Assembly: GCA_902809935.1 (NCBI GenBank)
Contig: LR778134.1
Coordinates: forward strand, 930,001 to 994,000
Source: Ruminococcaceae bacterium BL-4
Lineage (GTDB): Bacteria > Bacillota > Clostridia > Oscillospirales > Acutalibacteraceae
DNA: 64,000 nt
Reading direction: 5' to 3'
Shown: positions 33,211 through 42,195 of the stretch, piece after piece
Numbering within the stretch: the first letter of the stretch is position 1
Layout: each line of letters begins with the position of its first letter
The notes under the pieces: generated by a model
Database searches by the model: none
Told to the model about the DNA's origin: nothing
The model's input: only the letters and a program-made list of their open reading frames with translations
Made by a program: the position numbers and the translations under genes

Positions 33211-35910
33211 ATGGATTGGCATCACCTGACGAAGGAAGAAACTGCTAAAAAATGGAAAACGGATTGCCAAAAAGGATTAAAAGAAAGTCAGGCAACCTCA
33301 CTGTTGCATAAGTACGGATTTAATCTTTTGCCGGAGGCAAAGGGCGAAAGTTTGATCCGACGTTTTTTTCACCAGTTTTCTGATTTTATGGTATTAATCT
33401 TGCTGATAGCGGCAGGAGTTTCTTTTTTAACTTCTTTTTTGCAGAAAGATCAGGACTATCTGGATGCGATTGTCATTTTAATCATTGTAACGGTCAATGC
33501 GATTATTGGGACCCTTCAGGAGAGCCGCGCAGAAAAGGCAATTTCTGCTTTGCGTAAAATGGCGACCCCATGGGCTAAAGTGATTCGAGACGGAAAGACC
33601 AGAAAAATCCCTGCACAAGAGGTTGTACCAGGAGATCTGGTTGTGCTCGAAACAGGCAATCTGGTGCCTGCCGATGTGCGCTTGACGGAAACAAGTGATC
33701 TGCGGGTAGAAGAAAGTGCGCTTACAGGAGAGAGTGTGCCGGCTTCGAAAGGGACTGACCCGCTGTCGGAAAAGATAGCTTTAGGAGATAGGACCAATAT
33801 GTGCTTTTCCTCTACCGTGGTAGCGGCAGGAAATGGACGCGGAATTGTAGTAGCGACAGGGACCAATACACAGGTCGGAAAGATTGCCCATATGCTGCAG
33901 ACTGCGCAGACACCGCAGACACCACTGCAGAAAAAGCTGGCAGTGGTAAGTAGAGTCTTGGGAATTGGTGTTCTAATTTTATGTGGCGTTATTTTTCTGA
34001 TGGGATTGTTCCAAAAAATTCCACCGCTTGAAATGTTTTTAATTGCGATTTCTTTGGCGGTTGCTGCCATTCCGGAAGGACTGCCGGCAGTGGTAACGAT
34101 TGTTTTAGCTTCCGGCGTAAGAAGAATGGCCTTAAAGAAAGCGATTGTACGTCATCTGATGGCGGTAGAAACGCTTGGCAGTGCCAGTGTAATTTGCAGC
34201 GATAAAACGGGAACGCTTACCCAAAACCATATGACGGTTCATGAGCTTTATGCAGCAGAGGGTCAGCTAAATCCTCACAGTGCCGCTGCTCGTCGCCTGT
34301 TGGATGCAGCATCTCTCTGTACAAATTGTACAGCCGATGGTGATAAAATCCTTGGGGAGCCTACGGAACGTGCTCTCTGTGAAGTCTTTGGGAATAAGGC
34401 TGTGCTCGATGCACAATTTCCGAGAGTCCGTGAAATTCCTTTCTCTAGTGAGCGCAAACGCATGACCGTTGCTGTACGGCAGCCGGATGGAAAATATCGG
34501 GTGATTATGAAGGGAGCGCCAGATGTATTGTATCCTCTTTGTGGGGGGCTTCCCCGCCAAAACGACCGTATGGCGGAAAATGCACTGCGCGTTTTAGCAG
34601 TAGCGGAAAAGACCGTTTCTTCTGTACAAGGGATGACTGTGCAACAGATGGAGAGCGGAATGCGCTTTTTGGGACTGATTGGGTTGTATGATCCGCCGAG
34701 AAAAGAAGTAAAGGCGGCTGTTTCTCTTTGCAGAGAAGCTGGAATCAGGCCAGTCATGATTACCGGGGATTATCGTCAGACGGCCTGTGCGGTTGCAAAG
34801 GAATTGGGAATCTTGAAAGGTTCGGAACAGGTGATTACTGGTCCCCAGCTCGATGCTATGAAGCAGCCCGAACTGGTGGAACAAATTGAAAAATGCAGTG
34901 TCTTTGCAAGAGTTTCTCCTGCCCATAAGGTACGAATTGTGCAGGCGTTTCAGGCACATGGAGAGGTAGTCGCTATGACCGGGGACGGCGTCAATGATGC
35001 GCCGGCGCTCAAAGCGGCCGATATCGGCTGTGCAATGGGGAGATCCGGTACGGATGTTGCAAAAGGTGCAGCAGATATGATCCTTGCCGATGACAATTTT
35101 ACAACAATTGTAGACGCGGTTCGCGAAGGCCGTGGAATTTATGAAAATATCCGTAAAACAATTCATTTTCTTCTTTCCTGCAATATGGGAGAAATTTTGG
35201 CGGTATTTGTTGGGTTCTTGATGCGTCTGCCGTTGCCGTTGATTGCGATTCAGCTTTTGTGGATTAACCTTGTTACGGATTCACTGCCGGCTCTCGCGTT
35301 GGGAGTAGAGCCGATTTCAGCGGATATTATGAAGAAGCCGCCGATTCGCAGAGAGGAAGGGCTCTTCGGGGGTGGATTGGCTTATTCGATTGTGGTAGAA
35401 GGCTGCTTTATTGGAGCCCTCAGCCTTCTTGCTTATTCTATCGGACGTGTATGTTTCGATGTAAATTCAGCGTGTCCGGTGGTTGGCCGTACCATGGAAT
35501 TTGCAGTCTTAAGTCTCAGTGAAATTGCCCATACGTTCAATATGCGCAGCGAATATCGGATTTTTGACCGGAATCAGACGCGTAATCCAAAGTTAGCAAT
35601 TGCGGCTGTTATTTGTACTTTGCTGATGGTTTCAGTGATCGTATTCCCAAGCCTTTCCGTCGTATTCCATACTGCTGTTTTAAGTGGATTTCAATGGCTG
35701 GTGACCATACTGTTGTCTCTCAGCCCGATCCTTTTGGTGGAACTGGAAAAATCCGCAGCCCAGCGCAAAAGAGCAAGGTTTTTAAAAAATGACCCCAAAG
35801 AAACAAAAAAGCATTTCGCAAAAAGCGAAATGCCAAAGGAAATTCCTTTTATTCATCTGAATCATCCGTTAAATCCGAGAGGCCTTTTTCCGAAAAATCA
35901 TCGGGAATAG
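33211..35910 (+). CDS. P-type cation-transporting ATPase (P2A, calcium-type)
   Basis: 899 residues. ATP-driven cation export. Domains in order: cation ATPase N-terminus (HHLTKEETAKKWKTD), first helices, actuator domain with TGES near 175, the IPEGLPAV membrane motif near 286, phosphorylation site DKTGTLTQN near 332, nucleotide-binding KGAPD near 436, TGDGVNDAPALK near 590, and the C-terminal helix bundle with NLVTDSLPALALG. PEGL and NLVTD favour Ca2+ (SERCA/PMR1-like) transport. The last 30 or so residues are a charged tail that overlaps the convergent gene by 62 bases. AAAGGAAGGGG precedes the ATG. Confidence 0.9.
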   Translation: MDWHHLTKEETAKKWKTDCQKGLKESQATSLLHKYGFNLLPEAKGESLIRRFFHQFSDFMVLILLIAAGVSFLTSFLQKDQDYLDAIVILIIVTVNAIIGTLQESRAEKAISALRKMATPWAKVIRDGKTRKIPAQEVVPGDLVVLETGNLVPADVRLTETSDLRVEESALTGESVPASKGTDPLSEKIALGDRTNMCFSSTVVAAGNGRGIVVATGTNTQVGKIAHMLQTAQTPQTPLQKKLAVVSRVLGIGVLILCGVIFLMGLFQKIPPLEMFLIAISLAVAAIPEGLPAVVTIVLASGVRRMALKKAIVRHLMAVETLGSASVICSDKTGTLTQNHMTVHELYAAEGQLNPHSAAARRLLDAASLCTNCTADGDKILGEPTERALCEVFGNKAVLDAQFPRVREIPFSSERKRMTVAVRQPDGKYRVIMKGAPDVLYPLCGGLPRQNDRMAENALRVLAVAEKTVSSVQGMTVQQMESGMRFLGLIGLYDPPRKEVKAAVSLCREAGIRPVMITGDYRQTACAVAKELGILKGSEQVITGPQLDAMKQPELVEQIEKCSVFARVSPAHKVRIVQAFQAHGEVVAMTGDGVNDAPALKAADIGCAMGRSGTDVAKGAADMILADDNFTTIVDAVREGRGIYENIRKTIHFLLSCNMGEILAVFVGFLMRLPLPLIAIQLLWINLVTDSLPALALGVEPISADIMKKPPIRREEGLFGGGLAYSIVVEGCFIGALSLLAYSIGRVCFDVNSACPVVGRTMEFAVLSLSEIAHTFNMRSEYRIFDRNQTRNPKLAIAAVICTLLMVSVIVFPSLSVVFHTAVLSGFQWLVTILLSLSPILLVELEKSAAQRKRARFLKNDPKETKKHFAKSEMPKEIPFIHLNHPLNPRGLFPKNHRE
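35808..35834 (-). terminator. Terminator of the flippase-like gene, inside the ATPase coding sequence
   Basis: Minus strand stem GCATTTCGC/GCGAAATGC with T6 tail. It falls within the last 35 codons of the convergent ATPase gene. Confidence 0.65.
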
Positions 35911-36931
35911 CGGCGCTGTATTTGTGATTGCCGATGGAAGCAAAAATACAGCCCAAAATGATTCCTAAATAGTAGGTGATGATTCTCCAGATCAACATGG
36001 CTGGAGCGGTGGCACCACGGAAAAATATATGAAAAAACATGCCAAAGCTGATTTCTGCTCCGCCGGAAGCTCCGGGCAGAGGGACAAAAGAGGCAATCAT
36101 ATTTACAAATACCTGTGCCGCGATCATCACCCACATTCCGGTACCACGCAGCCCAAAGCTGAGAAAAATAAAATAGGTGACGATACTGTTGAACGTAATC
36201 TGAAAAATAGTTACCAGACAAACACATGCATATAGTTTAAGAGAGTGTCCCATCGTTCTGATACCGTCGTGAAAAACTTTAAACTTTAAAACAATATCAT
36301 CATATTTTGCCTGAAAATCATGAACCACATGAATTCTTTCCAGCAGATGAAGTACACCGTGAATCAGGCGGTAAACGAAAGGAGGATAAATTGAAAATAG
36401 CAGAACCAAAAGAATAAAGGCGCCGTTAGTCAAAACACCCAAAATCGTTAGAAAAGACAGGTTGCTGACAGTCGTTTGAAAAAAATGAAGGTGAAAGATC
36501 ATAAGGACCAAGGAATAAGCGACCATGACACACTGATAAGTCAAAGTCTTTACCGCGATAATAGCGCCGGCTTTTCCGGTCTTCATCCCCATTTTATGCA
36601 TGGAATAGATCTGCATGGGCTGACCGCCGGTAGAAAATGGTGTAATATTATTATACAGAATACCAATCATTCCTACAACAATGGAACGTCTCAGTGTCCA
36701 TTCAGGATAAAGATGACGGCATAAAAGCCAGTTGCAGACTCCTTCTAAAAACCAAGTGAACAACATGGCAAAGACGGCGGCAAGCATCCAGCCGGGTTCC
36801 AAGTGTGTAAGAATCTCTTGAAGGCTTTTTTGATCCTGTGTCATAAGAAAACCAATTAAAAGCCCAAGAGAAATTGAAAGTGTAATAATTGCAAATAGAT
36901 TTTTTTTAATCACATGTTTGATTTTTGACAT
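35849..36931 (-). CDS. Flippase-like membrane protein (UPF0104 / lysylphosphatidylglycerol synthase TM family)
   Basis: 360 residues with about 8 hydrophobic helices. Resembles the UPF0104/AglD/MprF transmembrane domain: NLFAIITLSISLGLLIGFL, VGMIGILYNNITPFSTGGQPMQIYSMHKMGM (about 95-125, the conserved PxxxGG region) and VPLPGASGGAEISFGMFF near 290. Family members translocate or synthesise lipids; no aminoacyl-transfer domain is attached here. ATG at 36931 is chosen because GGGG precedes it and the first helix follows; the upstream in-frame TTG at 36985 lacks a ribosome site. Confidence 0.82.
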   Translation of the reverse strand: MSKIKHVIKKNLFAIITLSISLGLLIGFLMTQDQKSLQEILTHLEPGWMLAAVFAMLFTWFLEGVCNWLLCRHLYPEWTLRRSIVVGMIGILYNNITPFSTGGQPMQIYSMHKMGMKTGKAGAIIAVKTLTYQCVMVAYSLVLMIFHLHFFQTTVSNLSFLTILGVLTNGAFILLVLLFSIYPPFVYRLIHGVLHLLERIHVVHDFQAKYDDIVLKFKVFHDGIRTMGHSLKLYACVCLVTIFQITFNSIVTYFIFLSFGLRGTGMWVMIAAQVFVNMIASFVPLPGASGGAEISFGMFFHIFFRGATAPAMLIWRIITYYLGIILGCIFASIGNHKYSAAIPDDFSEKGLSDLTDDSDE

Positions 36932-37098
36932 GAAATAACCCCAATCTCTCGAAAAAAGTTCCAATTGATCTTGAAACGATTTCAATACAACAATTTATTA
37001 ATCATAGCGTAATTTATAAAAGAACACAAGGGAAACATTTTAAATAAAAAAGCCGAAAAAACAATTGTAAAGATTATAGAATAAAAAATGAAAAACAC

Positions 37099-37127
37099 TT
37101 GCTTTTTACTAGAGACTGCGTTATAAT
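37099..37127 (+). promoter_or_regulatory. Promoter of the initiator tRNA
   Basis: TTGCTT at 37099-37104, 17-base spacer, TATAAT at 37122-37127; predicted start about 25 bases before the tRNA. Confidence 0.75.
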
Positions 37128-37158
37128 AAATATCGCGCTTAGAAAAGAGCGCAGATAT

Positions 37159-37235
<77 letters not shown>

Positions 37236-37254
37236 TGTGACACAGTCACATCAG

Positions 37255-37292
37255 ATGCACAGTGGTTTTTGCCGCTGTGCATTCGTTTTTTT
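37255..37292 (+). terminator. Terminator after tRNA-fMet
   Basis: ATGCACAG/CTGTGCAT stem extended by further pairs, T7 tail. Confidence 0.8.
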
Positions 37293-37344
37293 CTGAGACT
37301 TTTGCTTGAAATAGTCAATTGAACATTTTTGTTTTAAATCTTTT

Positions 37345-37378
37345 GCCCTTTTTGAAAACACCAAAGTTCAAAAGGGGC
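37345..37378. repeat. Long inverted repeat in the tRNA-deformylase interval
   Basis: GCCCTTTTTGAA at 37345-37356 and TTCAAAAGGGGC at 37367-37378 form a 12-bp stem (one wobble) with a 10-base loop and no T-run. The rest of 37293-37534 is AT-rich and shows no gene. Confidence 0.45.
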
Positions 37379-37534
37379 ATTGCTTTTATTATAAGCGCAA
37401 TTTTAACATTTGTAAAAATCTGTTTCGCATGATAACGAAATCAATATTCTATGATTTCCTGATCGATAGAATAATAATCGTTTCCATATAAAATTGATGT
37501 CGAAATATTTTTAAATGAGTAGGAGGCATGTAGA

Positions 37535-37945
37535 ATGGTTCACGAAATTATGAAAGATGTTGAGTTCCTTTCACAAAAATCCCAACCCGCTACAAAGGAG
37601 GATCTGTCGGTTGCAAAGGATCTGTTGGAAACGCTGGAGGCTCATAAGGAGAATTGTGTGGGGATGGCGGCAAATATGATCGGAGAGCATAAATGTATTA
37701 TAGCCTTTGATAACAATGGGAAATATATGGCGATGTTTAACCCCGAAATTATCAAAAGATCCCAGCCTTTCGAGACTGAGGAAGGCTGTTTGTCTCTTAT
37801 TGGTACGCGCAGAACAAAACGCTGGAAATCGATCAAGGTACAGTACCAAAACAGTGACTTTCAGAATCGATACAAAACTTTTACCGGATGGACAGCACAA
37901 ATTATTCAGCATGAGATCAACCATTGCGAAGGAGTTATCATCTGA
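37535..37945 (+). CDS. def: Peptide deformylase, short clostridial type
   Basis: 136 residues. Removes the formyl group from new N-terminal methionines. Metal ligands are visible: Cys85 in EEGCLS and His126/His130 in QHEINHCEG, with catalytic Glu127. Motif I, normally G-x-G-L-A-A-x-Q, reads VGMAANMIG: the active-site glutamine is replaced by methionine (residue 48), and the HEIDH aspartate is asparagine. Shorter than E. coli Def (169). TAGGAGG precedes the ATG. The replaced motif I residue means it could be a variant with lower or altered activity. It lies downstream of the initiator tRNA. Confidence 0.87.
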   Translation: MVHEIMKDVEFLSQKSQPATKEDLSVAKDLLETLEAHKENCVGMAANMIGEHKCIIAFDNNGKYMAMFNPEIIKRSQPFETEEGCLSLIGTRRTKRWKSIKVQYQNSDFQNRYKTFTGWTAQIIQHEINHCEGVII

Positions 37946-37983
37946 AAAGCGGCTCAACACGCAGAGAATAACTGGATTTAAGC

Positions 37984-38021
37984 ATAAAAAACCGGAGCCA
38001 TCAAATCTTTGACGGCTCCGG
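37984..38021 (-). terminator. Terminator of the PNPOx-like gene
   Basis: CCGGAGCCATCAAA/TTGACGGCTCCGG stem; the T6 run is on the minus strand side. Confidence 0.7.
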
Positions 38022-38048
38022 CAGGGAAAGAATCAGTTGTACGATTTA

Positions 38049-38441
38049 TTAAAATTTATAGGTCTTAGGCTCCTCTGAGAAGGAAAATATCGTTGCGGTG
38101 ACGTTTGTCAGATAAAACACTGTGGTGTTTCCATCATCAGCCTTATACATTTTCTGGAGAGAAGGATATGCGTCGAGCATACTTTGTTTGGGCTCAATTC
38201 TGTCATCCTCAATGGCATTCGCTTCAACACGAATCCATTTTTCGCCGACTGTGGCGCTGATTTCAATCTTTGGATTCGCCTTCATTTGATGATATACTTT
38301 TTTAACTTTGCCTGTTTGAATATAAAGTTTGCCTTGAAAAATGTTTATGGTACCGAATGGGCGAACCCTGGGCTGGTCCCCATCCTCTGTTGCAAGGAAA
38401 TAAGTATTGGCTTGCTTTAGAAAATCATAGACTTCTTTCAT
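38049..38441 (-). CDS. Pyridoxamine 5'-phosphate oxidase-fold flavin protein
   Basis: 130 residues. The split-barrel flavin-binding fold is indicated by FLKQANTYFLATEDGDQPRVRPFGTINIFQGKLYIQTGKVKKVYHQMKANPKIEISA, a pattern common to small clostridial FMN proteins. Reaction unknown; too short to be a true PdxH (about 215). ATG at 38441 follows GGAGG; the frame upstream to 38483 lacks one. Divergent from an HxlR regulator that likely controls it. Confidence 0.85.
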   Translation of the reverse strand: MKEVYDFLKQANTYFLATEDGDQPRVRPFGTINIFQGKLYIQTGKVKKVYHQMKANPKIEISATVGEKWIRVEANAIEDDRIEPKQSMLDAYPSLQKMYKADDGNTTVFYLTNVTATIFSFSEEPKTYKF

Positions 38442-38547
38442 AAATTGACGCCTCCATTTTAGTAAAAAGATTGATTTAAACACACTTCAACACTATAATA
38501 AAAACATAGTTTTATAAATTATTCAAGTACAATATTTTTATATAGTA

Positions 38548-38565
38548 AGTATCTTTTTAGATACT
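38548..38565. promoter_or_regulatory. Dyad AGTATC-6-GATACT, candidate HxlR operator
   Basis: Perfect 6-bp arms with 6-base spacer in the 136-base divergent region, directly before the HxlR ribosome site; HxlR proteins bind such dyads. Confidence 0.5.
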
Positions 38566-38577
38566 ATAGAGGGAAAA

Positions 38578-38913
38578 ATGGGAAAAGATTTATTTGGGAT
38601 TTGCCCCTATGTTACTTCGCAGAAGCTGCTCACAGGAAAATGGACACTATTGATTATGTATTATTTGAGCCTTAAAACCATGCGGTTTAATGAACTGCAA
38701 AGAAATCTGCCGAATTTGACACAGGCAACGTTATCAAAGCAGCTTCGCATGATGGAGAAAAACGGTTTGCTGATTCGCACGTCTTATAATCAAATTCCGC
38801 CGAAAGTTGAATATTCGCTCTCTAGCTTAGGACAGCATTTTAAGCCCGTCTTAGATGCGATTGAGGTATGGGGAAATGAGTATATCGACTTTTTGAAAAA
38901 GTCCAAACAATAG
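38578..38913 (+). CDS. HxlR family transcriptional regulator
   Basis: 111 residues, a single MarR-like winged helix: CPYVTSQKLLTGKWTLLIMYYLSLKTMRFNELQRNLPNLTQATLSKQLRMMEKNGLLIRTSYNQIPPKVEYSLSSLG. Cys9 is in the position where several HxlR proteins carry a redox-sensing cysteine. ATG at 38578 with AGAGGG upstream. Divergent from the PNPOx-fold gene. Confidence 0.88.
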   Translation: MGKDLFGICPYVTSQKLLTGKWTLLIMYYLSLKTMRFNELQRNLPNLTQATLSKQLRMMEKNGLLIRTSYNQIPPKVEYSLSSLGQHFKPVLDAIEVWGNEYIDFLKKSKQ

Positions 38914-39036
38914 CTCTTTAAAGTTTTATTGGCTTTCGAAATATTACGGAGGAAAAGCCGATTGAAAAGCGGTTTACGGAAAGAATCGGTTTTCAATAGG
39001 ATGGATTCAGTATGATTAAATTTGTCTCATAATAAA

Positions 39037-39068
39037 CAAGCCAATCTGTATTTTTCACAGATTAGCTC
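39037..39068 (-). terminator. Terminator of the TIM-barrel gene
   Basis: AATCTGT/ACAGATT core stem extended by GAGCT/GGCTT on the minus strand, followed by GTTTATT. The remainder of 38914-39036 holds nothing recognised. Confidence 0.5.
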
Positions 39069-39092
39069 ATTTTGATTTTACTATTATATTTA

Positions 39093-39764
39093 TTAGTTTG
39101 ATTCCTCGCGGTAGGAGGTCATCAGTTTTTTGAATAATTCTGCTGCAGTAGGTGGAGTATAGGTAATTGCATTTGCACCAGCGTCGATTGTACGAAGAAT
39201 ATTGTCGTCGGTGGAACCCCCGGTAGCAATGATCGGAACTTCTGGAAAGCGTTTGCGAATTTCAGAGACAACGAATGGGGTACGCCCAGCGGCTGAAACG
39301 TTTAAAATACTAGCTCCGCTTTCCAGTCGCTTTTCAATATCGGTCTTTTCAGAGACAACAGTGATCGTAATGGGAATATTAATTTTATCTGAAACGAAAG
39401 TAAGCGTCTCGTCGGGGGTCGGTGCATTGACGACTACGCCAGCGGCACCAAGGTATTCCGCGTTTTCAGCGAGATTTGTTACACGCTTTCCGCGGGTTGT
39501 GCCGCCACCAACACCAATAAAGACAGGCACGTCGGCGCAGGTGATAATAGAGTTGGCGATGATCGGCTGCGGGGTAAACGGGTAGACGGCCATTATAGCA
39601 TCGGCGTTGCAGTTTCTGATAATGGCGATATCGGTGGAAAACAGCAATGATTTTATCAGCTTGCCCATTACACGTACGCCGCAGACTTCATTGATGACTG
39701 TTGGAATTTTGATCATATGTTTTCTTAGAGCACCTTCCAATTCCGGAACGAACTCACTTTTCAT
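39093..39764 (-). CDS. Putative TIM-barrel protein of unknown function
   Basis: 223 residues. Alternating strand/helix pattern with a glycine-rich segment VFIGVGGGTTRGKRV near 81-95 and a C-terminal phosphate-binding-like IIATGGSTDDNILRTIDAGANAITYTPPTAAELF (about 180-213), as in class I aldolase and phosphate-binding beta/alpha barrels. Often labelled hydrolase in databases, but I see no basis for a reaction. Single gene with a terminator; the divergent DUF5662 gene is probably unrelated. Confidence 0.6.
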   Translation of the reverse strand: MKSEFVPELEGALRKHMIKIPTVINEVCGVRVMGKLIKSLLFSTDIAIIRNCNADAIMAVYPFTPQPIIANSIITCADVPVFIGVGGGTTRGKRVTNLAENAEYLGAAGVVVNAPTPDETLTFVSDKINIPITITVVSEKTDIEKRLESGASILNVSAAGRTPFVVSEIRKRFPEVPIIATGGSTDDNILRTIDAGANAITYTPPTAAELFKKLMTSYREESN

Positions 39765-39978
39765 ATTCTGATTCCCTCACTTTCCAAACAAATTCATTTG
39801 TGTAAGATATTCTATACTGAATGGAATCTAAAGTCAAAGGATAATTTATGAATGGAGATTTAATTTTTTATGGGCTTATACAAGGAAAAATAAAGAAAAT
39901 AAATTATAATAAGATTATATAATCATATATAATAGAAAAGAAAAATGCGAAGAAAAACCTTTCTGAGAGGAAAATTTT

Positions 39979-40515
39979 ATGTTGCATCCGATTAAACATT
40001 TTCGGACAGTCAGTCACCATCGATGGCTTGTCTTAAAATATTGTTTTCGTATTGGCCTTTATAAACAAGGTCTTTTGCATGATTTGTCCAAATTCTCACC
40101 GACGGAATTTTGGGCAGGTGCAAAATATTATCAGGGAAACCGAAGCCCAAATGATGCACAGCGTTTAAAAGCAGGATATAGTGCTGCATGGCTGCATCAT
40201 AAAGGACGCAATCGGCATCATCTGGAATACTGGATCGACTATTCTACAGGGGCTGGTCATCAGCTTTGTGGAATGGAGATACTACCGCGCTATGTGGCAG
40301 AAATGATTTGTGACCGTATTGCTGCCAGCCGCACCTATCGCGGAAGTCTTTATTCTGACAGTGATCCGTATGAATATTATATGCGTTCCAGAGACCATTA
40401 TGTTCTTCATCCAAAGACTCGCCGTTATTTAGAAAAATATCTGTATATGCTAAAGGAAGAGGGAGAAAAAAGAACATTCCTTTCTTTGAAAGAGTGGATT
40501 CATTCGGAAAATTGA
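39979..40515 (+). CDS. DUF5662 family protein
   Basis: 178 residues, soluble. Histidine/aspartate-rich: LLHDLSKFSPTEFW near 33-46 and WLHHKGRNRHHLEYWIDY near 73-90, an HD-like arrangement that suggests metal binding. This fits DUF5662, a family without known function in Firmicutes and phages. GAGAGGAAAATTTT precedes the ATG at 39979. A terminator follows. No functional partner is evident. Confidence 0.75.
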   Translation: MLHPIKHFRTVSHHRWLVLKYCFRIGLYKQGLLHDLSKFSPTEFWAGAKYYQGNRSPNDAQRLKAGYSAAWLHHKGRNRHHLEYWIDYSTGAGHQLCGMEILPRYVAEMICDRIAASRTYRGSLYSDSDPYEYYMRSRDHYVLHPKTRRYLEKYLYMLKEEGEKRTFLSLKEWIHSEN

Positions 40516-40536
40516 TAAATACCTATAGGCTGATTG

Positions 40537-40574
40537 TGCACTTTGTATTAAAAAAATACAGAGTGCATTTTTTT
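40537..40574 (+). terminator. Terminator after the DUF5662 gene
   Basis: TGCACTTTGTATT/AATACAGAGTGCA stem with T7 tail. Confidence 0.8.
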
Positions 40575-40616
40575 ATAAGCAATTTCTTATAACATATAGC
40601 AGTTTTTGTATTATTA

Positions 40617-40645
40617 TTGCGCAATCTTGTTGTTTTAAGTACAAT
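40617..40645 (+). promoter_or_regulatory. Promoter of the dicarboxylate/amino-acid symporter
   Basis: TTGCGC, 17-base spacer, TACAAT. The leader (about 110 nt) contains a perfect 9-bp-arm hairpin GTTTTGTGT/ACACAAAAC at 40684-40708. Confidence 0.6.
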
Positions 40646-40762
40646 GCAAACAGAAAAGAAAACGGAGGGAGGGGGTCTAAGAAGTTTTGTGTCCCGGGAA
40701 CACAAAACGAGAAAGCAAATTTGATTTGTGCGCCATTCATATTAAGATAGGGGGCATAAAAA

Positions 40763-42109
40763 TTGGAAGTTATTGAAAAGAGTCAAGAAATCACAACGGA
40801 ACCGAAAAATGGAAACGGCAAAAATTCAAAAAAGAAAAAGATGAAGCTTCACATTAAAATTTTTATATTCCTATTTGCAGGAATTGTTTTTGGGTATGTG
40901 CTCAATGCAATGGGCGGTGCCGAAAATCCAACTATTAACGGTTACATACTTCCGTTTTTGCAGTTTATCGGAGATATGTTTTTAAAACTCATCAAGATGA
41001 TTGTAGTGCCGTTGGTGTTCTTCTGCATCATCGATGCGGCACTCTCTTTAGGAGACATCAAAAAGCTGCGAAGCGTCGGGGTTAAAACAATTGTATGGTT
41101 CCTCGGAAGTTCAGCAATTGCCGCCACAATTGGGTTGGTACTTGCAAATTTGATTAAACCAGGATTGGGCGTTACTTTTTCAAGTGATGTGGGCACGGTA
41201 GAAGTAAAAGAACTTCCGGGTGTTTATCAGACAATTCTAAATCTTATTCCAAATAATCCTTTTGCTGCTCTTACGAGCGGAGATATGATGCCAATTATTG
41301 TATTTTCTCTGTTTTTAGGGTTTGCATTGATTGGCTTGGGAGAACATGGAAAACCACTTGCCAATATTATCTCTCTATGTTCCGAAGTAATGTTCAAGAT
41401 TGTAAACAGCATTTTGGTAATTATCCCTTACGGTGTATTTGGTTTGATGTCTGTTGCAATGGCAAAATACGGAGTCGCGATTTTTGGACCGGTGCTCAAA
41501 TTTATTGCAACCGATTATCTTGCCAACGCCATTATGGTGATCGTTATCTATTCGATTTTTCTTCAATTTATTGGAAAAGTTAGCCCCATTATGTTCTGGA
41601 AAAAAGCGTTTGAACCTTGGATGATTGCATTTAGCACTTGTACTTCTTCTGCGGCCCTGCCGATTTCGATGAAAGTTGCACCCAAACGTCTTGGTGTTCC
41701 GAAAGATATCGCAAGCTTTGTGCTTCCGTTGGGTGCTACTGCAAACATGAATGGCACTTGCATCTATTTTGGAATCATTGTTCTGTTTGCTTCTCAGCTT
41801 TATGGAATCAATCTTTCGATAGAGCAGCAGATCATGCTGGTTTTACAAGCAACTTTTCTCAGTGTCGGCTGTGCGGCAACCCCTCAGATTGGGCTGGTTA
41901 TCAGCATTACTCTGCTTACTCAGATGGGACTGCCATTGGAAGCAACCGCTCTGGTTGCTGGAATTTATCGCATTATCGATCAGGCACATACTTCTACAAA
42001 CTCTTCCGGAGACCTTGTAACATCTGTGTGTATCGCATCTATGGAAAATGAATTGAATCGTGATATGTATAATGACCCTAATGCCGGCAGAGAGGAACAA
42101 GTAGCCTAA
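40763..42109 (+). CDS. Dicarboxylate/amino acid:cation symporter (DAACS family)
   Basis: 448 residues. Sodium- or proton-coupled uptake of glutamate, aspartate, C4-dicarboxylates or serine/threonine. Family signatures: FLQFIGDMFLKLIKMIVVPLVFFCI near 65-90, a serine-rich hairpin STCTSSAALPISM near 290-302, LPLGATANMNGT near 322-333, and a C-terminal YRIIDQAHTSTNSSGDLVTS substrate region. A Lys/Asn-rich N-terminal stretch of 25 residues precedes the first helix. Start is TTG at 40763 behind AGGGGGC. The M29/NicX-like gene follows after 86 bases, so an amino acid or peptide-derived substrate is likely. Confidence 0.92.
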   Translation: MEVIEKSQEITTEPKNGNGKNSKKKKMKLHIKIFIFLFAGIVFGYVLNAMGGAENPTINGYILPFLQFIGDMFLKLIKMIVVPLVFFCIIDAALSLGDIKKLRSVGVKTIVWFLGSSAIAATIGLVLANLIKPGLGVTFSSDVGTVEVKELPGVYQTILNLIPNNPFAALTSGDMMPIIVFSLFLGFALIGLGEHGKPLANIISLCSEVMFKIVNSILVIIPYGVFGLMSVAMAKYGVAIFGPVLKFIATDYLANAIMVIVIYSIFLQFIGKVSPIMFWKKAFEPWMIAFSTCTSSAALPISMKVAPKRLGVPKDIASFVLPLGATANMNGTCIYFGIIVLFASQLYGINLSIEQQIMLVLQATFLSVGCAATPQIGLVISITLLTQMGLPLEATALVAGIYRIIDQAHTSTNSSGDLVTSVCIASMENELNRDMYNDPNAGREEQVA

Positions 42110-42195
42110 ATCTAAATTCTTTTAAAACATTTTGGATTATTAAATAGAAAAATTCATTTGGATTTTAATTGATTAAATTAAGGAGTGTATTAAAA

